Origin: Desulfobacteraceae bacterium
GTDB lineage: Bacteria > Desulfobacterota > Desulfobacteria > Desulfobacterales > Desulfosalsimonadaceae
Direction of reading: 5' to 3'
Length of the DNA: 64,000 bases
NCBI GenBank assembly: GCA_011390465.1
Contig: JAABSH010000008.1
Coordinates: forward strand, 50,487 to 114,486
In this document: positions 16,720 to 25,288 of the stretch, piece by piece
Layout: each line of letters opens with the position of its first letter
How positions within the stretch are numbered: position 1 is the stretch's first letter
The notes under the pieces: model-generated
Database searches by the model: none
Told to the model about the DNA's origin: nothing
Seen by the model: the letters and a program-made list of their open reading frames with translations, nothing else
Made by a program: the position numbers and the translations under genes

Positions 16720-18045
16720 ATGCGAGGTACATTTTTTTTAACCAACCGGGCCTTTTTCATCTCCGTCTTAACAACGGCGGTGATATGCGGCTTTTTTTCA
16801 ATCGCTTTGCCGGTCCATGCCGAGCAATATCAGCATGCCATTGTCACGGCAACATCCGGGGACGGACTCAAAGGCAGTTATTCATGGATTCAGGAGCGGA
16901 AATCCGGCGGGTCTCGGCTCAATGATCACAACATGATGCCGACCATCTCAGATATCCGGGCCGCCACCCATAATGAGTTCTATTTTATCATGGAAGGCCA
17001 AGGACTCAACCGGATCACCTGTTATGATATCCAGAGCCTGGATCAGGTGGTCTGGCAGTATGCGGCCCAAGACGCTGAGGAAACACAAGACACTTTGCCA
17101 TGGGACCTGATTTCTGTTTCCGACCATAAAGCGTATCTGCTACGTTATGGCAGCAATATTGCCTGGGTTGTGGATCCCCTGGCAGAAACCGAAGCGGAAT
17201 TTAAAACCGGTGAACTGGATTTCAGCGCCTATGATGACGGGGACGGGTCCCCGGAAATGTGCTGTGGCGCAGTGGTCGACGGAAAAGCATTTATCGCCTT
17301 GCGGCGCGTGGATGCGGATGGAATTCTCCAAACAGCCTATGTTTCGGTCGTTGACACGGCAACAGACCAGTTTATTGATACGAACCCGGATGGAGACGGT
17401 TTTTCCGGCATCCCCCTTTCCGTGCAGCATCCCGTTTCCATCCAGTACCTGACGGAAACCGGGTCGATCTATGTTCTTGGCAGCGGCACACTCCTTCCGC
17501 AAGCCGCATACACGGGCGGCATTGAACGGATCGATCCGGATTCCTATACCACCGATATGGTACTCGATGACGGTGACGGGGATTCCCATCCCTATGGGTA
17601 TTTTACCGGAATGGCCATGATATCGGCAACCGACGGATTTTTCATCGGGGCTGCATCTGAAACCGACCAGACCCTGTATCATTTCAACCCCGCAACAGGC
17701 GCGGTGGATGCGGTGGAACTCAATGCCAGCGACCGGAATTATATGCAAAAGAAACAATTTGCCGGTCTCGACGGCGGCATCGGCCTGGACAAGCATGACC
17801 GGCTGTGGATCAGCAATATTACGAATCGGGAAGTGAATATCCTGATCACCGTGCCGGTCAAGGGGTTTTATTCCGGCGACGGTTTTATGGCCATCCCCAA
17901 TGATAATGCCGGCCGGGCCATGCAGCCCGCCCAGATTGTTTTTTGCGAGGAACCCCAAGTAACGGACGAAGATGAAGCGGAAAAACCCAGCAGTTCAGGC
18001 TCCGGCGGCAATTTCTGCTTTATCGGACATCTGCTGGCGGATTAG
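16720..18045 (+). CDS. Exported beta-propeller-like protein with a Cys-containing tail
   Basis: About 441 residues from the ATG at 16720, which has AGGAGG six bases upstream. A signal peptide ends near VHA. The body consists of WD/YncE-like blade repeats (WVVDPLAETEAEF, GSIYVLGSGTLL, QTLYHFNPATGAVDAVELN, DRLWISNITNREVNILI) and several acidic turns (DDGDGS, DPDGDGF-like, DDGDGDS) that could bind calcium. The C-terminus is Ser/Gly-rich and ends in NFCFIGHLLAD. The CFI element after a Gly linker resembles C-terminal tails seen on some Desulfobacterota surface proteins, but it lacks the usual long hydrophobic end. Placement between the receptor and the FmdE-like lipoprotein suggests a periplasmic or surface binding partner. 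Confidence 0.6.
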   Translation: MRGTFFLTNRAFFISVLTTAVICGFFSIALPVHAEQYQHAIVTATSGDGLKGSYSWIQERKSGGSRLNDHNMMPTISDIRAATHNEFYFIMEGQGLNRITCYDIQSLDQVVWQYAAQDAEETQDTLPWDLISVSDHKAYLLRYGSNIAWVVDPLAETEAEFKTGELDFSAYDDGDGSPEMCCGAVVDGKAFIALRRVDADGILQTAYVSVVDTATDQFIDTNPDGDGFSGIPLSVQHPVSIQYLTETGSIYVLGSGTLLPQAAYTGGIERIDPDSYTTDMVLDDGDGDSHPYGYFTGMAMISATDGFFIGAASETDQTLYHFNPATGAVDAVELNASDRNYMQKKQFAGLDGGIGLDKHDRLWISNITNREVNILITVPVKGFYSGDGFMAIPNDNAGRAMQPAQIVFCEEPQVTDEDEAEKPSSSGSGGNFCFIGHLLAD

Positions 18046-18129
18046 GCAACAAAAAAAAAATCAGGCGAATCGTCAAAAAAATCATGATTGCGATCCGACT
18101 GAAAATTGAAAAACTGAAAGGCGATAAAA

Positions 18130-19293
18130 TTGCCATTACATAATGATTGTATAAAAAGACTGCTTTTTTGGGTGTTGCCGGTAGCATCGGTCATCCTGCT
18201 GCATGCGTGCGGCCATTGTCCCGGAATCTGCCGGTTTCAGTCAGCGTCTGATCCGGTGGCTGGTTATGAAGCAGTGGGAACGCGGGCCGCACACACCGCG
18301 TTGGAGATGCTTGGCATGACGGCATCCAATGTTTCCCCGGGCCGCCTGATCGCGATGTCCAATGCCGGATATGTCGAGATCAACGGCCAATCCGTTTTTG
18401 CGGCCCAGGACGGTTTGGCCCGGGTGACCCGGGCTCGGCGCGGGCACAATGAATTGCTGGAGGTCCATTCCACATTCAATGCCCCGCTATGGTTTGCTGT
18501 TTATGACAGAAAAACTGGAAAATGCGCTTATCTGGAACCGGCCGCAGATATTGACCCTGCGGCCTGGTCAAAGAGAACAGCACCTGATGCACATTTTTTC
18601 ACTGTCCGGGCGGTGGAAACCGTCAGCGCCGAATATTTGTATCAGCATGCCCCGGCATTTGATGAAAAAATGAAAAATAAACTGTTTGGCGGCAATGCCT
18701 TCCGGGTCATCGCCATGGCCAATGCCGTGGATGCCGGTGCGCCTACCCGCGTGGTCAAGACATTTGAATTTCATGACCATTACTGCCCGGGTGTGAGTTC
18801 CGGCATTATGATGGCGGATTTTATCAAACAGCATCTGCATCTGGCACCGAACGGCAAATATTTCATACAATCCGTCCAGCCCTGGTGCAAGGAAGACGCC
18901 TTGATCGTCATGCTGAATACCACCCCGGGCAAGGGCGGTTACGCCGTCACGTACCCCACGGACGCGGACAAGGCCCGATGGACGGATGCGGCAAAGGATG
19001 CGGCCACCATCGTATACCGGAAAAATCCGGAAACCGGTATATGGGACGGCATGGTGCTGGGATTTACCTGGCCGGAAACAGGATGCCCGGATTTCGGGAA
19101 ATCCGTTGTGGGCAAGCTTTGCGGTGACTTGTTTTTTATTAAAAATCTTCAATCACCGGAAAAATTTGTCAAGGTGATCCATCGGTTCACCCTTGATGAA
19201 GGCGTTGGGCCAAAGGCATATGCCCGACCCGGCGTTGATCCTATGATTCTGCTGGGGTTGGCAAATGACGGGGCCAGTAAAGGGAAGAATTGA
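18130..19293 (+). CDS. FmdE-like lipoprotein
   Basis: A 387-residue protein with a TTG start preceded by AAAGG. An N-terminal lipobox, LLHAC with Cys27, marks a lipoprotein. Two FmdE-family signatures are visible: EFHDHYCPGVSSG (the H.H.CPG motif) and QPWCKEDALIVMLNTTPGKG (the C..DA.....TPGKG motif). A late GCPDFGKSVVGKLCG adds two cysteines. FmdE was named from the formylmethanofuran dehydrogenase operon; cytoplasmic members bind metal through these residues, and their function is not settled. An exported, lipid-anchored form next to TonB receptors and exported tetrapyrrole methylases points to metal or metallocofactor handling in the envelope. Family is confident; function is open. Confidence 0.78.
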   Translation: MPLHNDCIKRLLFWVLPVASVILLHACGHCPGICRFQSASDPVAGYEAVGTRAAHTALEMLGMTASNVSPGRLIAMSNAGYVEINGQSVFAAQDGLARVTRARRGHNELLEVHSTFNAPLWFAVYDRKTGKCAYLEPAADIDPAAWSKRTAPDAHFFTVRAVETVSAEYLYQHAPAFDEKMKNKLFGGNAFRVIAMANAVDAGAPTRVVKTFEFHDHYCPGVSSGIMMADFIKQHLHLAPNGKYFIQSVQPWCKEDALIVMLNTTPGKGGYAVTYPTDADKARWTDAAKDAATIVYRKNPETGIWDGMVLGFTWPETGCPDFGKSVVGKLCGDLFFIKNLQSPEKFVKVIHRFTLDEGVGPKAYARPGVDPMILLGLANDGASKGKN

Positions 19294-19416
19294 GAGAGGA
19301 ACAATCATGAAAATCTGCTCAACTGGGTAGAGAGAAAAAGCGCCTGAGATGAAAAAATACTCGCTTTTCGGATTTAATGGTTTGATTTCATACTATTTTT
19401 ATAATGGAGAAAAAAA

Positions 19417-20298
19417 ATGAAAAAGACTGCATGTGTTATACGTTTTCTGATTATCATGATGTTTCTGGGTTGTGTTTTGTTGCCCGCGGCCAGTGGTGCC
19501 CCAAAATTTCCGCCGCAAAAGCCTCAGCTATACTTGGTCAGTGTGGGCAACGGCGATCCGGACAACATTACCCTGCGGGCCGTCAACACTATAAAAGACG
19601 CGGACATTATTTTTTGCGTGGATCGGACCCGGGATAAATTTCCCGTTTTGCTCCAGGGCAAGGAGATCCATGATCCGGGATTCGGGATTTTCGCTGTTTA
19701 CGGTAAAACACCGGAAGAGGGACGCAAGAGCAAACGGTTCAATTATGATGAAAAAATGGCTCAGTTTGCGGAAATTTCAAAAATCATCCGGCAGGGGATC
19801 AAAAACGGCAAGACCGTGGCCGTGCTGGACAGCGGGGATCCCACGATTTACGGGCCGAACATGTGGTACATGGAAGCGTTTGAGGACCTGAACCCGGAGA
19901 TCGTAACCGGAGTGAGCTGTTTTAACGCGGCCAATGCGGCCCTGAAAAAAGGCGTCACCTCTGGCATAAAGGCCCATTCCGTGATTCTGACGGCCTCTTT
20001 CGGCCGGGAAGATTATCAAGGGCCCGACAGCATTGAAAACCTGGCCAAAAATCAGGCCACCATGGCTTTTTTCACCATGTTCATGGACATGGAAAAAGTC
20101 GTGGGCCAGCTCAAAACCCATTATCCCGGAGATACGCCGGTGGCCATTGTTCAGCATGCCGGATACCGGGACAAGGAGCGGGTGATCCTTGCCACGCTGG
20201 ATACGATTCTTGAGAAGATTAAGGGTCTGGATATGGATTTTGAGTACATGCTTTATGTGGGCGATTTTCTGGAAAACCGGTATCAGAAAAAACAATAA
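19417..20298 (+). CDS. Exported tetrapyrrole methylase-fold protein 2
   Basis: A 293-residue protein with a signal peptide (MKKTACVIRFLIIMMF, cleavage near ASG). The tetrapyrrole-methylase domain is complete: LYLVSVGNGDPDNITLRAV, DSGDPTIYGPN, VTGVSCFNAANAALKKG, and VAIVQHAGYRDKERVILATL. Compared with protein 1, the glycine-rich start is SVGNGDP rather than GMGPAGP, and the usual PG of the third motif is replaced by GVS, so the SAM site may be altered. It lies in block B, after the FmdE-like lipoprotein and before the second DUF4198 gene. Two exported copies in parallel gene blocks argue that export is real. The biochemical role is unknown. Confidence 0.85.
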   Translation: MKKTACVIRFLIIMMFLGCVLLPAASGAPKFPPQKPQLYLVSVGNGDPDNITLRAVNTIKDADIIFCVDRTRDKFPVLLQGKEIHDPGFGIFAVYGKTPEEGRKSKRFNYDEKMAQFAEISKIIRQGIKNGKTVAVLDSGDPTIYGPNMWYMEAFEDLNPEIVTGVSCFNAANAALKKGVTSGIKAHSVILTASFGREDYQGPDSIENLAKNQATMAFFTMFMDMEKVVGQLKTHYPGDTPVAIVQHAGYRDKERVILATLDTILEKIKGLDMDFEYMLYVGDFLENRYQKKQ

Positions 20299-20307
20299 CA
20301 AAAAGCG

Positions 20308-20369
20308 GGTTTCAGGTGTCAGTGTTCAGGTATCAGACCTCTATCGAAATTATTCTGACACCCGAAACC
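20308..20369. repeat. Inverted repeat between methylase 2 and the second DUF4198 gene
   Basis: GGTTTCAGGTGTCAG (20308-20322) is mirrored by CTGACACCCGAAACC (20355-20369), and ACCTGACACC repeats the element just beyond. There is no adjacent T run. Confidence 0.6.
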
Positions 20370-20411
20370 TGACACCTTTCAACCTGAATCATAATAAAAG
20401 GAAAATTGATA

Positions 20412-21179
20412 ATGAAAACAGCAAAATGGATGTTGATGGCCCTGATATGTTTCTTTGTCGCGCCAAGTGCCGCCAATGCGCACATGATCTGGCTGACCCC
20501 GGACAACAGCGCTTCCAAGCCCGGCGATACGGTCACGGTAACCCTTGGCTTCGGCCACCACTTTTCACCGGAGGAAGTCATGGAAAAAGAAGGACGGATG
20601 GAACGGGTATGTGCGGTGAGCCCGGACGGTACGGAAATTGATCTGAAGGCCGTCACCCCGTCCCAATATACCTTGACCCCTGAAACCGCAGGCGCCTATG
20701 CGGTGTATGCCACCATGAAATCCGGGTGCATGTCCACCACTACCACCGGCCGGAAGATGGGCAACCGGAAAACCCTGGAGGGCGTGGTCTCCTGCTTCGG
20801 GTTTGAGATGTCGGCCATGACGACCGTGCTTTGCGGGGAGGGCGCCGGCACGGGGTTTGGGAAAGACATGCTTACGGTTGACATTATTCCCCAAAAAGAC
20901 CCGGCAGCGGTTGGGGTGGGCGATGTCCTGCCGCTGCTGGTGCTGTATCAGGGAAAACCCCTGACCGGTGCCACGCTTTCCGCGGTGGGTGCGGGATGCA
21001 AACTTACGGAAGATCTGTCCTGGGACCAGGAAGTGGAAACCAATGCCGATGGTATCGCGCAAGTGGGCATCAGTGTTTCCGGTCCATGGTTGTTCAGTGT
21101 GCGGCACAAAATTCCCTATGCTGATCCCGAAGCGTGCGATGATATGGTATACAGCACCACATTGACCCTGGATTTTTAA
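20412..21179 (+). CDS. Periplasmic DUF4198 protein 2 (NikK-like)
   Basis: About 255 residues from the ATG at 20412, with AAAAGGAAA upstream. The signal peptide ends in ANA, leaving mature N-terminal HMIWLTPD, the same N-terminal histidine feature as the first DUF4198 protein. The beta-rich body carries DVLPLLVLYQGKPLTGATL and a later NADGIAQVGISVSGPWLFSVRH pattern typical of the family. It has several cysteines (SGCMST, VSCFGF, GAGCKL) absent from copy 1. It closes block B; a permease starts two bases after its stop. Nickel/cobalt binding is inferred from the family. Confidence 0.75.
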   Translation: MKTAKWMLMALICFFVAPSAANAHMIWLTPDNSASKPGDTVTVTLGFGHHFSPEEVMEKEGRMERVCAVSPDGTEIDLKAVTPSQYTLTPETAGAYAVYATMKSGCMSTTTTGRKMGNRKTLEGVVSCFGFEMSAMTTVLCGEGAGTGFGKDMLTVDIIPQKDPAAVGVGDVLPLLVLYQGKPLTGATLSAVGAGCKLTEDLSWDQEVETNADGIAQVGISVSGPWLFSVRHKIPYADPEACDDMVYSTTLTLDF

Positions 21180-21181
21180 CC

Positions 21182-22612
21182 ATGAAAAACACCTTAAACG
21201 GTAATGGCCTGAAACGGGAGATCGGCCTGTTCTCCGCAACCATCCTGGTGATCGCCAATATGATCGGCACCGGCATTTTCACCACCACCGGATTTATAAT
21301 GGCCGAACTCAACCATCCCGGGGCCCTTCTGGTCTGCTGGCTGTTCGGCGGGATCTTTGCCCTGTGCGGCGCCTTGTGCTACGGCGAACTGGGCGCAAAA
21401 TTTCCCAAAGCCGGCGGGGAATATGTGTTTTTGCGGGAGAGTTTCGGCAAGCCCATGGGATTTCTGTCCGGATGGATTTCTCTGATCGTGGGGTTTTCCG
21501 CCCCGATTGCCGCGGCGTCACTGGCGTTTTCACAATATGTTTTCCATGCCTTTGCCCTTACCGCGAATCCAAAATTTGTGGTAACGGTTTTCGGGGTCCC
21601 GGCCATCACTTTCAGCCAGATGAATCTCATGGCCGTTGCCGTGATCGTTCTCTTTTCCCTGGTGCATTACCATAGCCTGCTCACCGGCTCCCGGGTGCAG
21701 AACGGGCTTACGATTTTTAAAACCGCGCTCATTGTGGGGTTTATTATCTTTGGATTCACTTTTGGCAGCGGGTCCATGGAAAATTTTGCCGCTCCGGCAA
21801 TTTCCACGGGTTTTAAAATGGAACAGTTTGCCGTGTCCCTTATTTTTATATCCTTTGCCTACAGTGGATGGAACGCGTCCGCCTATCTCGGCGGTGAAAT
21901 TAAACACCCGCAGAAAAATATCCCTCTGTCCCTGTTTTTGGGAACCTTGGTGGTGGTGCTGCTGTATATGCTGCTTAACCTGCTCTACATTTATTCCATG
22001 TCCTCGCAAGAAATGCATAATGTGCTGGATATCGGGGCCAAATCCGCCACCGCCCTGTTCGGCAGCCATATCAGCCGGTATTTCAGCGGCGCGGTAGGAG
22101 TGGGTATTCTTTCGGTGTTGAGCGCCATGATCATGACCGGCCCCCGGGTGTATTATGCCATGGCCAAAGACGGGATTTTTTTCAGTCCTTTCGGCCGGGT
22201 GAACCGGGAGCGCCACACACCGGCAGCCTCTATTTTTCTGCAGGGCGCAATTGCTGTGGTGCTGGTGATCACCGCGTCTTTTAACGCGCTGTTGATTTAT
22301 ATCGGATTTACCCTGTCAATTTTTGCCATGATGGCTGTGGCCGGCATGATGCGGCTCAGAAAAAAATACCCCAAAGCAAAAAGCCCTTACCGCACGTTTG
22401 GCTATCCAATAACGCCTTTGCTGTTTATCCTGGGCAATCTCTGGATCATCCTGTTTTCCATCAAAAGCCGGCCGGTCAGTTCCCTGTTCGGCCTGGCCAC
22501 CATCGGCACCGGGCTTTTGGTGTATTGGTATTTTTCAGGCACCCGCAAAAAGAAGGTATCGGAGAAACAGGTTTCGTCTGCCTGTCCTCATGTGGTACAC
22601 GAAAAAAGTTGA
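21182..22612 (+). CDS. APC superfamily amino acid permease
   Basis: A 476-residue protein of about 12 membrane helices. The first helix has the APC motif IANMIGTGIFTTTGF, followed by GALCYGELGAKFPKAGGEY, the usual second signature. Members exchange or import amino acids with protons or in antiport. The tail (RKKKVSEKQV) is cytoplasmic. The gene begins two bases after the DUF4198 stop, so it is probably cotranscribed with block B; whether it moves an amino acid linked to the metal system cannot be told. Confidence 0.88.
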   Translation: MKNTLNGNGLKREIGLFSATILVIANMIGTGIFTTTGFIMAELNHPGALLVCWLFGGIFALCGALCYGELGAKFPKAGGEYVFLRESFGKPMGFLSGWISLIVGFSAPIAAASLAFSQYVFHAFALTANPKFVVTVFGVPAITFSQMNLMAVAVIVLFSLVHYHSLLTGSRVQNGLTIFKTALIVGFIIFGFTFGSGSMENFAAPAISTGFKMEQFAVSLIFISFAYSGWNASAYLGGEIKHPQKNIPLSLFLGTLVVVLLYMLLNLLYIYSMSSQEMHNVLDIGAKSATALFGSHISRYFSGAVGVGILSVLSAMIMTGPRVYYAMAKDGIFFSPFGRVNRERHTPAASIFLQGAIAVVLVITASFNALLIYIGFTLSIFAMMAVAGMMRLRKKYPKAKSPYRTFGYPITPLLFILGNLWIILFSIKSRPVSSLFGLATIGTGLLVYWYFSGTRKKKVSEKQVSSACPHVVHEKS

Positions 22613-22678
22613 CGAATTATTCGGCGAAAGAATGCTGAATGAATTGATTATTATGAAGAAAGAAAGGAGACATTCCGA

Positions 22679-23227
22679 ATGACGATACCTGACAATGATA
22701 TAAACGGCCTGGAATTCATCCTCCGGCCCGTGGGAGTGGTGAAAAGCAAGATCACTGAGCCCACCTTTCTGCCTTTTGGGGACCAGGACGCTGAAGAACG
22801 CATGAAAAAAGCCAAAGCCCGGCATCAGCGGACCCAAAAGATGGTCTCCGCGGTGGTGATTGATCCGAATCTCGACGGCATTCTGACAGGCATTGAGGAT
22901 TTTTCCCACATCCTGGTGCTTTACTGGCCCCACAAGATTCCGGAAGAAGAAAGAAACCTGCGCCAGGTTCACCCCATGGGCTGTAAGGACATTTCTTTAA
23001 AAGGTATTTTCGCCACCCGGAGCCCGGCACGGCCCAATCCCGTGCTGATCTCTGTGGTGCGGCTGGTGGGACGAAAGGAAAACGTTCTGCGCGTCCAAGG
23101 ACTGGAGGCTTTAGACGGCAGCCCGGTCATCGATATCAAGCCCTTTACCGGCCTCTATGATGCGCCGGAAAACGCAAGCTTTCCCCAGTGGCTGGAAAAA
23201 CTCCACGCGGAGATGGCGGCGGATTAG
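22679..23227 (+). CDS. TrmO/TsaA family tRNA methyltransferase-like protein 1
   Basis: A 182-residue protein with the TsaA beta-barrel signatures: IEDFSHILVLYWPH, GIFATRSPARPNPVLISVVRL, and LDGSPVIDIKPF. E. coli TrmO methylates the N6 of t6A37 in tRNA using SAM. An insertion after residue 30 (FGDQDAEERMKKAKARHQR) matches the longer archaeal/deltaproteobacterial subgroup, whose substrate may differ. Start ATG with AGGAGA. A second, shorter paralogue lies at 25888. Confidence 0.82.
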   Translation: MTIPDNDINGLEFILRPVGVVKSKITEPTFLPFGDQDAEERMKKAKARHQRTQKMVSAVVIDPNLDGILTGIEDFSHILVLYWPHKIPEEERNLRQVHPMGCKDISLKGIFATRSPARPNPVLISVVRLVGRKENVLRVQGLEALDGSPVIDIKPFTGLYDAPENASFPQWLEKLHAEMAAD

Positions 23228-23337
23228 CGCGATTCAATAATTTTTTTCAGGTTAGGTTTTTTAAAATGCAACTTTGATTTTATTGGAATATGGATAACCG
23301 TAACCCGCATTATTTAAGTGCAAAAGGAAGTTCTCTG

Positions 23338-23679
23338 ATGCGAGATGATATTGATATCAATTATTTTAAACACCGTCTTGAGTTGCGCCTGAATGAGATT
23401 GAGTCGGCGAAAAAGGCAAACGCTCCCGTGGAACTGGATCAGTCGCGAATGGGACGCCTGACACGCATGGATGCCATGCAGCAGCAGGCCATGAACCAGG
23501 CCGCAGGCCGACTTACTGAAATTGAACGGCAGCGCATCCGGACGGCCCTTGACCGTATCAAAATGGGCGAATACGGCTATTGCGTGCAATGTGAGGAGGA
23601 TATCGCCGAGGGCCGCCTGCGGGCGGACCCGAGTGTGTTAACCTGCATCGGCTGCGCCCGGGCCGCTGAAACCGGTTGA
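23338..23679 (+). CDS. DksA/TraR family zinc-finger regulator
   Basis: About 113 residues from the ATG at 23338, preferred because AAAGGAAG precedes it; an upstream in-frame ATG lacks a site. N-terminal helix pair, then the C4 zinc finger CVQC...CIGC (GEYGYCVQCEEDIAEGRL). DksA/TraR proteins enter the secondary channel of RNA polymerase and change promoter response, often with ppGpp. This is a short TraR-like member, and the tip residues of the coiled coil cannot be judged with confidence. Confidence 0.85.
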   Translation: MRDDIDINYFKHRLELRLNEIESAKKANAPVELDQSRMGRLTRMDAMQQQAMNQAAGRLTEIERQRIRTALDRIKMGEYGYCVQCEEDIAEGRLRADPSVLTCIGCARAAETG

Positions 23680-23846
23680 TAAGGGAATTAAAAAACATCA
23701 AAACACCCGGTATTGACTATCTTTTTCGCCTGATGAATGCCTTTTCCCGGGGAAGATGACGGTGACGGCATCATAGAAGGCATGAAAATCATTCATAAAT
23801 GAGGCCCTTAACACTCCACACTCCAATGCCCGGCAATACAACGGAT

Positions 23847-23891
23847 AATCCGCTTATTGTTCAGAGCGAGCGAACGATTCTGCTGGACTTG
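23847..23891 (+). pseudogene. Possible remnant of an XPB-like helicase N-terminus
   Basis: The translation NPLIVQSERTILLD matches my memory of the N-terminal helicase-associated domain of bacterial XPB-like helicases (NPLIVQSDRTxLLE). The frame then continues into unrelated sequence and stops at 23981, with no helicase domain. The match is short, so this is a weak call. The surrounding gap 23680-23984 shows no intact gene. Confidence 0.25.
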
Positions 23892-23984
23892 CTTCCCCGC
23901 TGGCGGCACGGCATCAAAGAGAAAGTGAAGAGAGAAAGAAGCCATGGTGCCCGGACCTTGAGTATAAGTCATATGATCTGAAAC

Positions 23985-25157
23985 TTATCGGGCGTGGTGC
24001 CGGATATTTTTTTTGCTGCCTGCCGCCGGTGCGGGAATCCGATAGTTGAATCCCTCAACAGTGCACTGCTGCACGGGATTGCCGATGGTCCGGTTGATGG
24101 CTGTGACCATCTGCTTGTCTTCGCTGGTGATCAGGGTGAAGGCTGTCCCGCTGCGTTCCGCCCGGCCTGTTCTGCCGATGCGATGGATGTATGCTTCCGG
24201 TGTTGACGGCATGTCGTAATTGATAACATGGGAAACATCGGCAATATCAATGCCGCGGGCCGCAATGTCCGTTGCCACCAGTACCTGATATTTGCCGGAT
24301 TTGAAACCGCTCATGGCAGCGCGCCGCCTAGCCTGGGAAAGGTTGCCCTGCAAAGAGGTTGAAAGGTAGCCGGCTTTTGCCAGTTTTTCCCCTAATTGCC
24401 GCGCGCGGTGTTTTGTGCGGGTAAAGACCAGAATGGTTTCTCTGGGGGTATTTTTCAAAAGCGCAAGCAGTAGTTGGGTTTTTAACTGTTGGGAAACCGG
24501 ATAAAACGCATGGCTGACGGTTTGGGCCGGTGCAATCGTGTCCACCTGAACCTTCAGCGGATTCTGAAGGATGGCATCCGCCAGTTTGCGGATGGGCGTT
24601 GACATGGTGGCGGAAAAAAGCAGCTTCTGGTATCCTGATTTTGGCAGCCGGGTGATAATTCGCCGGATGTCCGGCAAAAACCCCATGTCAAGCATCTGGT
24701 CTGCCTCATCCAGGACAAGCATTTCTACCCGGGAAAGATTGATGGTTTTCCGCCCGATGTGGTCAAGGGTTCGTCCGGGGCAGGCCACAACAATATCAGC
24801 GGTTTTTAATTCTTTTATCTGTTGCTGGATGTTGACGCCGCCAAAGACCATGGTGCTTTGCAACCCTGTTTTGGCGCCTAATGTTTGAATCACTTCGTGA
24901 ATCTGTTCTACCAGTTCGCGGGTCGGGGCAACAATCAGAGCGCGCAGCGCCCCGCGCGGGCCGGTGATCAGTTTATGCAGAATCGGCAGCACAAACGCTG
25001 CTGTTTTGCCGGTTCCGGTTTGGGCCAGCCCAATCAGATCAGCGCCATTCATAATTTTGGAAATGGCCTGTGCCTGAATCGGCGTGGGAGAAGTGTACCC
25101 GGCCATGGCAATGCCATGGGCAATCCGGGGATTTAGTGCAAATTGATCGAAACTCAA
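23985..25157 (-). CDS. rhlE: DEAD-box RNA helicase (RhlE-like)
   Basis: About 390 residues. A TTG start at 25157 is chosen: it gives the family-typical SFDQFALNPRIAHGIAMAGY beginning and has AAGGA nine bases upstream; a longer in-frame extension exists. Helicase motifs are complete: Q motif with PTPIQ, motif I AQTGTGKT, Ia PTRELV, II DEAD, III SAT, V ATDIAARGID, VI HRIGRTGRA. The C-terminal tail is short and basic (GSKKNIRHHAR). It remodels RNA, commonly in ribosome assembly or cold response. The cold-shock gene lies upstream on the same strand. Confidence 0.9.
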   Translation of the reverse strand: MSFDQFALNPRIAHGIAMAGYTSPTPIQAQAISKIMNGADLIGLAQTGTGKTAAFVLPILHKLITGPRGALRALIVAPTRELVEQIHEVIQTLGAKTGLQSTMVFGGVNIQQQIKELKTADIVVACPGRTLDHIGRKTINLSRVEMLVLDEADQMLDMGFLPDIRRIITRLPKSGYQKLLFSATMSTPIRKLADAILQNPLKVQVDTIAPAQTVSHAFYPVSQQLKTQLLLALLKNTPRETILVFTRTKHRARQLGEKLAKAGYLSTSLQGNLSQARRRAAMSGFKSGKYQVLVATDIAARGIDIADVSHVINYDMPSTPEAYIHRIGRTGRAERSGTAFTLITSEDKQMVTAINRTIGNPVQQCTVEGFNYRIPAPAAGSKKNIRHHAR

Positions 25158-25207
25158 ATGGGTATTCCTTATAAAATAATAAATAATGGTTGGGGTGGAA
25201 AAAGATC

Positions 25208-25240
25208 GGGGCACTTTTCTAAAGAGAAAAGCGCCCCTTT
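25208..25240 (-). terminator. Hairpin between the cold-shock and helicase genes
   Basis: GGGGCACTTTTCT and AGAAAAGCGCCCC pair around a two-base apex. On the minus strand the stem is followed by GATCTTTTT, so it could end the cold-shock transcript partially, letting some polymerase into the helicase gene. Confidence 0.55.
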
Positions 25241-25288
25241 GTAATGAAAATGTTTTTTATTTAACCTGTGTTTTTTTAAAAACTGAGG

